Made by a program: the position numbers and the translations under genes. A model generated the notes under the pieces. The model had not been told where the DNA came from. It saw only the letters and a program-made list of their open reading frames with translations, and did not search any database. Positions 56,164 to 64,000 of a stretch of 64,000 nucleotides of DNA are shown here, in pieces (position 1 is the stretch's first letter; every line of letters starts with the position of its first letter). Source of the DNA: an uncultured Paracoccaceae bacterium. GTDB taxonomy: Bacteria; Pseudomonadota; Alphaproteobacteria; Rhodobacterales; Rhodobacteraceae. The stretch lies in assembly GCA_947495295.1 (NCBI GenBank), contig CANLYJ010000007.1, positions 54,989 through 118,988 on the forward strand, read 5' to 3'.

Positions 56164-56791
56164 CTTCGGGCAACCCCGCAGCCAAGGCATTGACCGCAGC
56201 CGAGGCCATGGCCGACCCACCGCGCCGCCCGCGCAAGGCCACGTATTCGCAGCCACGCGGATCACGGGCCAGTTCAGCTTTGCTTTCAGCAGCACCCACA
56301 AACCCCACCGGAAAGCCAAGGATCACTGCAGGTTTCGGCCAACCCTGCTCTAACAATTCCAACAGGTGGAACAATGCGGTCGGCGCGTTGCCAACAGCCA
56401 CAACAGCACCTGCCAGACGGTCACGCCACAACTCCACTGCCGCCGCTGACCGGGTATTACCGATCTTCGCAGCCAATGCGGGGACCGTGGGATCATTCAA
56501 TGTCACGACGACCTCATTCTTTGCAGGCAAGTAACGGCGGATGATCCCCGCACCAACCATTTCGCAATCACATAGGATGGGCGCGCCCGCTTGCAGCGCT
56601 GCATGACCTGCGGCAGCAGCATTGGTTGAGATTGATAACCGATCTGCAATCTCAACCATTCCACAAGCATGAATGAGGCGGGTGATCAGAGGATGCATAT
56701 CGGGCGGGAACCGGTCCAGCCGCGCCTCATCGCGCACAGTTGCAAAGCTCTGTGCATAGATCGCTCGAGGGTTCTTTTCATATGGTCGCAC
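56156..56791 (-). CDS. cobH: Precorrin-8X methylmutase
   Basis: TRLIHACGMVEIADRLSISTNAAAAGHAALQAGAPILCDCEMVGAGIIRR...GFPVGFVGAAESK. Confidence 0.93.
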   Translation of the reverse strand: MRPYEKNPRAIYAQSFATVRDEARLDRFPPDMHPLITRLIHACGMVEIADRLSISTNAAAAGHAALQAGAPILCDCEMVGAGIIRRYLPAKNEVVVTLNDPTVPALAAKIGNTRSAAAVELWRDRLAGAVVAVGNAPTALFHLLELLEQGWPKPAVILGFPVGFVGAAESKAELARDPRGCEYVALRGRRGGSAMASAAVNALAAGLPEDV

Positions 56792-56871
56792 TAATTATCC
56801 TTCGGCGCCATCTGGCGTCCAATTTTTCACAGAAAAATTGCCAGCAAACTTTCCGCGAAAGTTTGGCATCC

Positions 56872-58101
56872 TCACACCTTACCCTTGCGCGCGCTTTCCG
56901 GCCCATGCGGGTGATTGGCATGGGGATAGACCGCGTGGTGATGATGGTGATGATGGTGATGATGGTGATGATGGTGATGATCATGGTCGTGTTCATGGCC
57001 ATGGCCATGGTGGTGGTGGTCGTGATCATGCAAAGCCTCAAGGCGGCAGACACCCGTACAGAATGTATCGCAAAGCGTACAATCGGCCACGTTTGACCCC
57101 GGCGCATTGGCACCTTGCCCCTCGACATGGTGGTGATGGCTTTCCTGTACCGCCCCAACCTCGGCTTCAAAACCAACAACCTGCACCCGATACTTGCACA
57201 GTACACATGTCGGCGGCGGGACCGCGCCGAAGGCCGGATGCGCACGATCCTCGACACTGATATGATGATGACCGCCATCCTCCAGCGCCAGAACCTGACT
57301 ACGATATCCGCAAATCCCGCAATTAGGGGGGGGCGTATCGCTCACCTGTTCCATGATACGTTCGGCAAAGGTTTCCAAAACCTTGGGGTGATCCCCCAGA
57401 TAGCCCGCCTTCACGAATTGCATGTCGGGATGTTCGGCGGCCACCTGATCGGTAAAGCCATAAATCCGGTCAATCAAAATGCCCGAGAATAGAAAATACG
57501 GGAAGACGATGACGCGCTTGTAGGGCAGCATCGCCACATGTTGCAGACACGGTTCCACCAATGGGAAGGTCACGCCGGAATAGCCGACCTCGCACCAGCC
57601 AAAACCCAGGCCCTCCTGCAGCATTCGGGCAATTTTTGACACGTTGCCATTTGCATCGGGGTCAGAAGCACCACGGCCAATCACAACCAGACAAGTCTCA
57701 ACCAAGGGCACATCGCCCAGCTCCGCATTGGCCCGGTCAACTGCCTCCTGCACCCGGCCCGCAGCGGCGGCGATCATCTTGGGATCAACACCCAACTCGC
57801 GGCCATACGACACCTGCATGCCGTGCTTGGCAGCATAGGTGTTCAACACTGTCGGAATATCATTCTTGGCATGCATCGCCGCAAACAACATGCCGGGCAC
57901 GGCCAAAATCCGTTCGCACCCTGCCTCGCGCAACTTATCCAAACCGTCACGGATCACCGGATTGGCGAACTCAAGATACCCGTAATCGGTCATCCAGTCA
58001 TCTGGCAGATAGGCTGGCAGCTTTTCAGCCAAAACAGCAAACTCATCCACTGCCGATTGACTACGCGAGCCGTGCCCGCAGATCATTACGCCTGTTTTCA
58101 T
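56872..58101 (-). CDS. cbiX: Sirohydrochlorin cobaltochelatase CbiX, long His-rich form
   Basis: MKTGVMICGHGSRSQSAVDEFAVLAEKL; repeated CGICGYRSQV, CVLCKYRVQV and CTLCDTFCTGVC motifs and a long poly-His tail. Confidence 0.9.
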   Translation of the reverse strand: MKTGVMICGHGSRSQSAVDEFAVLAEKLPAYLPDDWMTDYGYLEFANPVIRDGLDKLREAGCERILAVPGMLFAAMHAKNDIPTVLNTYAAKHGMQVSYGRELGVDPKMIAAAAGRVQEAVDRANAELGDVPLVETCLVVIGRGASDPDANGNVSKIARMLQEGLGFGWCEVGYSGVTFPLVEPCLQHVAMLPYKRVIVFPYFLFSGILIDRIYGFTDQVAAEHPDMQFVKAGYLGDHPKVLETFAERIMEQVSDTPPPNCGICGYRSQVLALEDGGHHHISVEDRAHPAFGAVPPPTCVLCKYRVQVVGFEAEVGAVQESHHHHVEGQGANAPGSNVADCTLCDTFCTGVCRLEALHDHDHHHHGHGHEHDHDHHHHHHHHHHHHHHHAVYPHANHPHGPESARKGKV

Positions 58102-58310
58102 GCCGCTTCCTCTTCGGGTTCTTCCTCTGGTTCGGCGTCTTCCCTGGCCTTCTTGCCCTTTAAGGCACCCCAAATCGCCGCCAGCCCAGCCAGACCAATC
58201 GCAGCCCCCGCGACCCAATGATCATGACCTGCTAGATCACCCCAATGGCCAGGATGGGCCACCGCAGCTGAGCATGTAAAAACCAGTATCAGGAAAAGCA
58301 AAATACGCAT
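58098..58310 (-). CDS. Small membrane protein (DUF6732-like)
   Basis: Signal peptide, AHPGHWGDLAGHDHWVAGAAIGLAGLAAIWGALKGKK, acidic tail; overlaps cbiX start. Confidence 0.6.
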   Translation of the reverse strand: MRILLFLILVFTCSAAVAHPGHWGDLAGHDHWVAGAAIGLAGLAAIWGALKGKKAREDAEPEEEPEEEAA

Positions 58311-58960
58311 CGGGTCCTCCGTTTCAAATCACGACCAGAGACCCGGCACCCCGAGTTTCGACGACGTGGCGCTTTGGTCCCCGTTTTGGGTCAACCGCTG
58401 CACCTCCAACCGTTCTGGCCACAAGGGCTTCGTCTGCTGAGTCGTATAAAGTGCGGCGGCAGTCGGGGCAAACCGATAAGCGACCGTTCAGAGGAAACAG
58501 GCGGCACATCCCGTGTCACTGGTCACGGGGCCGGCATCCCGCCCACCAACCTGCTGACCGCGACCCCTGCGTCATAGCAATCCCAGAAACGAAAACTGCA
58601 TTGGTAAAAGAAGGAATAATCTGAAAGCAGGAAATACAATTATGAAGTGTATTTTAATTACTGGAATGGCGGTCACCAAATTGCGAACTCTTGGATCAGA
58701 ACACGTTGCGCCATCTAACACGAAGGCCGACTTGTCTGCCCGTTACTTAATGTTTTGTTAATATTCATTAAAGGTTAACAAATAGATATGGCCCCTAGGC
58801 GGCTACATCAGCGACATATCTGATCCCAAAGGTAAAAACTCTATACTCCGCGCATATTGCCAACCTATTCTTCCTTAAGTTGATTAAAATTTAAGAAAAT
58901 TTTTCAACTCTGGAACAAACCCGTGAACGAGGTCGTTTGCACTAATAGCGAGGATAAGAA

Positions 58961-60691
58961 ATGCCCCAAAAACTAGAACAACAAAAGATTGCAAGTCAAT
59001 TTGATCAAGCGATTTCTGAATTCATCTGGCAGGAAAAATACCAGTACCGGGTCAATGGAAATGCCGTTGACGCAACCATCGAAGATACCTGGCGGCGCGT
59101 GGCAGATGGTTTGGCCAGCGCCGAACGGCCCGGGGCCCGGAGGCGCATCTCTGATCAGTTTTTGTCCGCGATGACCGACCACAAACTGCTTCCCGCCGGT
59201 CGTATTCTGGCTGGCTGCGGGACGGCGCGGAACATCACGCTGTCAAATACGTTCGTGATGCAGACCATCCCTGATTCCGTTGCTGGGATCATGGACACTG
59301 CCAAACACGCCGCACTGACCATGCAGATGGGCGGTGGGCTTGGATATGATTTTTCAACAATCCGACCTGCCGGAACTTATGTCAAAGGGCTTGATTGCGG
59401 CGCTGCCGGACCAATCGCGGCAATGGAAATTTTCGACGCCGTCTGCAACATGGTCGTCAAGGGGATGGGACGCGGCGCCATGATGGCCACGATGCGGAGT
59501 GATCACCCCGACATCATTGACTTTGTGAATGCCAAAACCGACCGGCTGAAACTGCGGAACTTTAACCTGTCCGTCATGTTAACCGACGACTTCATGGACG
59601 CCGTCAGGAATGACGACGAGTGGGATCTGATCTGGGACGGAAAAATCGTCAAGACGATCAAGGCTCGCAGCCTGTGGCAGACAATTATGAAACGCACTTA
59701 TGCGGCAGCGGAACCAGGTGTTCTGTTTATCGACCGGATCAACGCGATGAACCCGCTCAACTATCTTGAGAAGATTTGCGCAACAAATTCCTGCGCCGAA
59801 CAACCGCTGCCCCCCAACGGCACCTGCCCGCTGGCATCGATCAATCTGGCACAGCTGATCCGCGCACCGTTTGAGGCGAAAGCGACACTTGATCTGGACG
59901 AATTGAAGCGTTTGACAGGCGTCGCGGTTCGGATGCTGGACAATGCAATTGATGTGTCACAATTCGCCAATGAGGCGCAGCGACAGGAGGCCGTGACGAA
60001 GCGGCGGATCGGCATCGGTGTGACCGCCGTGGCGGATGCGTTGATCATGCTGGGTATCCCATATGGCACGCCCGAAGCGGCGCGCATGCTGGGCAGTTGG
60101 ATGCGCGCCCTGCAAAACGCAGCCTATGCCGCATCTGCAGAACTGGCCAGGGAACGCGGCGCGTTCCCGGCTTACATCCCCCAGCAACACCAAGACCACC
60201 CTATGGTCAGACGACTTGAACCAGAGGTACGGCAGTTGATCCTGCGTCATGGGCTGCGCAATGCCGCCTTGACCTCCATCGCGCCGACAGGGACGATTTC
60301 GATGCTTGCGGGTAATGTCTCGTCCGGGATCGAGCCGATTTTCTCTTTGGCATATCATCGGATCGTCAACACATCGCGCGGCACGCAGCGGCAGGAAAAG
60401 GTCGAAGACTACGCCGTCTGGCTCTATCGCAGGATGTTTGGCGCACAGGCCGCTTTGCCCAAGGCATTTGTGACCGCCGGAAATTTAGAACCAGCGGCGC
60501 ATATCACCATGCAAGCCGCCGCACAGCATTGGGTCGACGGCGGGATTTCCAAGACCGTGAACTGCCCCGAGGCGATCACCTTTGATGCGTTCAAGGATGT
60601 CTATCAGCAGGCCTATGACACGGGCTGCAAAGGCTGCACCACATTCCGCCCCAACAGTATCACGGGCAGCGTTTTGCAGGAGGCGGAGTAA
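58961..60691 (+). CDS. Short adenosylcobalamin-dependent-type ribonucleotide reductase
   Basis: LPAGRILAGCGTARNITLSNTFVM...MGGGLGYDFSTIRPAG...NSCAEQPLPPNGTCPLASINL; C-terminal CKGCTTFRPNS. Confidence 0.88.
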   Translation: MPQKLEQQKIASQFDQAISEFIWQEKYQYRVNGNAVDATIEDTWRRVADGLASAERPGARRRISDQFLSAMTDHKLLPAGRILAGCGTARNITLSNTFVMQTIPDSVAGIMDTAKHAALTMQMGGGLGYDFSTIRPAGTYVKGLDCGAAGPIAAMEIFDAVCNMVVKGMGRGAMMATMRSDHPDIIDFVNAKTDRLKLRNFNLSVMLTDDFMDAVRNDDEWDLIWDGKIVKTIKARSLWQTIMKRTYAAAEPGVLFIDRINAMNPLNYLEKICATNSCAEQPLPPNGTCPLASINLAQLIRAPFEAKATLDLDELKRLTGVAVRMLDNAIDVSQFANEAQRQEAVTKRRIGIGVTAVADALIMLGIPYGTPEAARMLGSWMRALQNAAYAASAELARERGAFPAYIPQQHQDHPMVRRLEPEVRQLILRHGLRNAALTSIAPTGTISMLAGNVSSGIEPIFSLAYHRIVNTSRGTQRQEKVEDYAVWLYRRMFGAQAALPKAFVTAGNLEPAAHITMQAAAQHWVDGGISKTVNCPEAITFDAFKDVYQQAYDTGCKGCTTFRPNSITGSVLQEAE

Positions 60692-60696
60692 TTATC

Positions 60697-60924
60697 ATGG
60701 CTGAAACTTACGGACTACCGGATCGACGGGATCAATGGCGCGCAACCCATCAGCACAAAAAAGGCGGGCTGTACCGGGTCATCGCCGAAGGATTGGTCGA
60801 GGCTGATCGCAGCGACGTCGTCATCTATGATGACGCGCAAGGGCAGGTCTGGGTCCGGCCCGCCGCAGAATTTTGGGATGGCCGGTTCACGGCCATCTCT
60901 GGCAAAACCCCCGCCCGGGATTAA
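60697..60924 (+). CDS. DUF1653-like protein
   Basis: HQHKKGGLYRVIAEGLVEADRSDVVIYDDAQGQVWVRPAAEFWDGRF. Confidence 0.8.
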   Translation: MAETYGLPDRRDQWRATHQHKKGGLYRVIAEGLVEADRSDVVIYDDAQGQVWVRPAAEFWDGRFTAISGKTPARD

Positions 60925-61589
60925 TGCCCGGCAATCGCGGAATACAGCCCGAACGCGCCGACAGCGACCAGGCTGAGCGCCCAGAGGATATCAAGATTGA
61001 ACCAGGTCTTTGACAGAAACCGAAGGCCCAGCCAAAGATAGATCACCAATGCGATGATACCGCCGGCAACGGTCATTGATAGCGTGTGCGCCGCAGCGAC
61101 CAGAAATGCGGTCGTCACGTTGTTGCTCATCAAGGTTTGCGCGGCAAGGTGACCGGTTTCATCCGCGCCAATGGCACAGATACCAAGGTAGATAGGAACA
61201 AGCATCAAACCGGCCCCATGCGCCATCGCGGCCAGAAATGACCATAGCGCCAATCGGGCCGGATGGACGCGGGCCAGAAACTTCGGATGCCTGCGATTGA
61301 TCAGCAGATAGATCCCCATCGCAATCACCAATAGCCCGGCCGCGACGCGGATCTGGACCTCCCATTCAACAAGGACGATCATCAGCGAAAATGGCAGCAG
61401 GATGCCGATCATTGCCAGAAAATGCCCAGCGGCCAGCATCGCCAGTGCTTTGGGCATCGCGCTATGCTTGCGCTCCATCAATGCAGCCGACACGGCCAAG
61501 GGCCAGCCCATGCCCGGATTGATCCCATGATAGAGGCCAGAAAAAATGACAGCCCACCAAAGGGCTGCCATGGATGTCACATCAGCCAT
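60921..61589 (-). CDS. Multi-pass membrane protein, uncharacterised
   Basis: SGLYHGINPGMGWPLAVSAALMERK...AAGHFLAMIGILLPFSLMIVL, about six TM stretches. Confidence 0.7.
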   Translation of the reverse strand: MADVTSMAALWWAVIFSGLYHGINPGMGWPLAVSAALMERKHSAMPKALAMLAAGHFLAMIGILLPFSLMIVLVEWEVQIRVAAGLLVIAMGIYLLINRRHPKFLARVHPARLALWSFLAAMAHGAGLMLVPIYLGICAIGADETGHLAAQTLMSNNVTTAFLVAAAHTLSMTVAGGIIALVIYLWLGLRFLSKTWFNLDILWALSLVAVGAFGLYSAIAGH

Positions 61590-61592
61590 GCC

Positions 61593-62993
61593 CTAGACGG
61601 ACGGATAGCAGAAGCTGTCGGTCGAACAATCGCCGCCTTCCAGCCTGATCTGGTGCGATCGCAGGCCTTTGGGGAAATCAACATAGAAGTCGTTGTTCAG
61701 GGTCAAACCACCATTTTCGCCCACATCAGCCATCACCATCTGGCCGCCTTCGTCATCAGGATAGAACTGGTCATCCCATGTAGAGTATAGCGAGTTCGTC
61801 CAATAAACCCGCTTACCATCACGGCTGATCTCGACCATCTGCGGACCATAGGCAAAATCCTTGCCATTGGTATGTTTGGTACCCCGCGCGATGCCGCCCA
61901 GTTCAACCTTGCCAGCCAGCACAGGGTTCATCGGGTCGGTGACATCATATTGATGCATCTCACCCAAGCCCCAGCAGGCAACGTAAAGGTATTTGTCATC
62001 CAGGCTCAAGTCGATATCGGTGACCAGCGGGGGAACCGCCTCAAACCCTTGCAACAGCGGTGGCAGGTTCTCCGGCTTCTCCGGGCGCGGATCAATGGTG
62101 ATCGTCTTCTTGGACTGCCAAACACCATCATCATCCCGCCACCAGGTAAAGATCGCGCCTTGCAGATTTGTCGTATCCACGACAACACCGCAGAAACCGT
62201 AGGATTTGGTTGGGTCATGGGCGGGGCGAATCTCCAGCGCCATCTGGTAATTGTCGCCAAAATCCATGGTCTGGATATTCTTGCGCGCACGCAAGTCCCA
62301 GAAATGGATCGAATGACCGTATTTGTTAGACAGCAGGTCTTCCGGGACAACACCGTTTTCGAACTGCGGCGGCAGACCCCATTCAGAGCTGACCATGTAA
62401 TCCTGCGGCAGGTTCCACCAGAAATCGTAATGCTTGTCCTGCTTGCCGCGGTCCATCTCGTACTGGCCGATGATCTCAAACGTTTCGCAATCCATGATGA
62501 AAATACCCGGAGGGCCGTCGGTGCCATCCTCGCCCCCGCCACCAAGGCAGGACACATAGATCCCTTCAGGACCACAATGGATAGTGTGCGGGCGGGAATA
62601 CCCTGTCTTGGCAAACAGCTCTTCCGGCTCAATCGTCTTGTGAATATGGGCCTTCAGCGGGTCCTTGACGTCAATCACATAGATGCGGGACGACCGGATA
62701 CCCGGCACGATCAGATAGCGGCGCTCAAGAAAGGCGTGGCCCGTCAATGGCGACAGCGATGACGAACAGGCATTCCAGCCGAAATGGTGAAATTCGTCAC
62801 CCTTATTCGGCACAATAACCTGATGCACGATCTGGCCATAGGTATCGGACCCGGCCTTCAGGTCGATCACCGCAATGCCATCCGACTGCGACCCGTCCGG
62901 GCTCAGCATCACGGTAAAGGCGTAGTTTTCCACCGGGGCCTGCATCGCAAGCTTGGGTGAGGCATGAAATGTTGGATCTGGTCTTAGGTTCAT
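61593..62993 (-). CDS. Selenium-binding protein / methanethiol oxidase family (SBP56)
   Basis: YLIVPGIRSSRIYVIDVKDP...GYSRPHTIHCGPEGIYVSCLGG...YMVSSEWGLPPQFENG. Confidence 0.9.
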   Translation of the reverse strand: MNLRPDPTFHASPKLAMQAPVENYAFTVMLSPDGSQSDGIAVIDLKAGSDTYGQIVHQVIVPNKGDEFHHFGWNACSSSLSPLTGHAFLERRYLIVPGIRSSRIYVIDVKDPLKAHIHKTIEPEELFAKTGYSRPHTIHCGPEGIYVSCLGGGGEDGTDGPPGIFIMDCETFEIIGQYEMDRGKQDKHYDFWWNLPQDYMVSSEWGLPPQFENGVVPEDLLSNKYGHSIHFWDLRARKNIQTMDFGDNYQMALEIRPAHDPTKSYGFCGVVVDTTNLQGAIFTWWRDDDGVWQSKKTITIDPRPEKPENLPPLLQGFEAVPPLVTDIDLSLDDKYLYVACWGLGEMHQYDVTDPMNPVLAGKVELGGIARGTKHTNGKDFAYGPQMVEISRDGKRVYWTNSLYSTWDDQFYPDDEGGQMVMADVGENGGLTLNNDFYVDFPKGLRSHQIRLEGGDCSTDSFCYPSV

Positions 62994-63088
62994 TTTTGTT
63001 CCTCTCTGTAAAATTGTAAGGCCCATTTTTGGGCTGCTTTTTGTTGGCCCCACATCCTCCTCCGGGGCAGGTTGTCCATTCGCGCAGG

Positions 63089-63871
63089 TTAAACCTCCGC
63101 CACATTGCATAGCTGGATGGCACCGCTGACTTTCTGCGCCAATGCGATCAACTTTTCGCCAATCTCCATCCGATAATCTGTACCAAACCGACGGATCGGT
63201 CCCACCGCACCAACACTGAAGGTCGCCCCGATATTACCAATGGAAACCGGTGCGGCGACACTTGCGATGCCGATATCAATCTCCTGGTCACAATCGGCAA
63301 AGCCACGCGCGACGATCGTTTCAAATTCCCGGCGCAATTCGGCTTCGGATGTTTTGGTGTGTTCGGTGTATTCCTTCAGCCCGCCGGTCACGATCACCTC
63401 GCGAAACTCCGGCTCGGCAAAGGCGGCAATCGCCTTTGAACACGAACAGGCATGCATCGGGCGCACACCAAGGCCCGGATGAATAAATGCACGTGCCGGA
63501 TCATCCGGTGTTTCGATATGGATGATCTCGACCTTGCTGTCACGAAAGCGCGCCAGAAAAACGGTCTCGTTGAAGTTAGACGCCGCCATCCGCATCAGCG
63601 GTGCGGCGCAACGGCGCACATCAACGTCGGATTTGCCCAATAACGCGATACGGATCAGACGTTCACCAATCACATATCGGCCGTCCTCTGACGGCTCATC
63701 GATCAGCTTTTGTTCGACCAGCGATTGGATCAGACGATAGCAGGTCGGCTTTGGCAGATCCGTCGCGCGTTGCACCTCTGCCACCGAAACCGGTCGGCCA
63801 GCGACGGCAATAATTTCAAGCAGATTGATCAGTCGCTCAAGATGCATATTGACGGACAACTCTCGTTTCAT
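63089..63871 (-). CDS. IclR-family regulator
   Basis: LINLLEIIAVAGRPVSVAEVQRATDLPKPTCYRLIQSLVEQKLI... Confidence 0.92.
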   Translation of the reverse strand: MKRELSVNMHLERLINLLEIIAVAGRPVSVAEVQRATDLPKPTCYRLIQSLVEQKLIDEPSEDGRYVIGERLIRIALLGKSDVDVRRCAAPLMRMAASNFNETVFLARFRDSKVEIIHIETPDDPARAFIHPGLGVRPMHACSCSKAIAAFAEPEFREVIVTGGLKEYTEHTKTSEAELRREFETIVARGFADCDQEIDIGIASVAAPVSIGNIGATFSVGAVGPIRRFGTDYRMEIGEKLIALAQKVSGAIQLCNVAEV

Positions 63872-63936
63872 GAGACTATGTCTCGAATGAAAAGACTCTT
63901 TTGAGTCGAAGCAAGACTTATTTGGGAGGAATTGAA

Positions 63937-64000
63937 ATGCGGACGCGTGCGGCGGTGGCGTTGGAGGCGGGTAAGCCTCTTGAGGTGATGGAAGTGAACC
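63937..64000 (+). CDS. S-(hydroxymethyl)glutathione dehydrogenase / class III ADH, N-terminus only
   Basis: MRTRAAVALEAGKPLEVMEVN typical N-terminus; runs off window. Confidence 0.7.
   Translation, partial: MRTRAAVALEAGKPLEVMEVN

Noticed and set aside
52376-56353. Many plus-strand ORFs across the cob genes
   Set aside because: Antisense shadow ORFs in GC-rich coding DNA, no family motifs.
58320-58960. Cobalamin riboswitch upstream of cob genes or the B12 reductase
   Set aside because: No B12-box or conserved core was recognisable on either strand.

Overview
The window looks like alphaproteobacterial chromosome, probably Rhodobacteraceae/roseobacter-like judging by gene content. Most of it is ordinary metabolism: gltBD, ilvE, petP/petR-like regulators, opgCGH glucan synthesis, a TRAP transporter with glutamine-synthetase-like, ALDH and Fe-ADH genes, a cobalamin cluster, a B12-type ribonucleotide reductase, and an SBP56/methanethiol-oxidase-like gene next to class III ADH. 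The standout is an RNA-repair locus at about 11.4-18.5 kb: kptA, rtcB, a small Cys-rich ORF, a non-coding array, a Ro60/TROVE gene (rsr), and a divergent rtcR. Reading the array by eye on the minus strand, I find eight tandem Y-RNA-like units (13811-15010). Each has an outer and an inner helix that differ in sequence between units but keep pairing, plus conserved AATGC and TTGT internal-loop motifs. Three units enclose circularly permuted tRNA modules (T-arm, acceptor, D-arm) and two keep only a T-arm-like part. A canonical tRNA-Gln(UUG)-like gene sits inside the array. The RtcR here reads QSIRGA where GAFTGA is expected, and I saw no -24/-12 sigma54 promoter upstream of rsr. Family names come from motif recognition in the translations; no database search was run.
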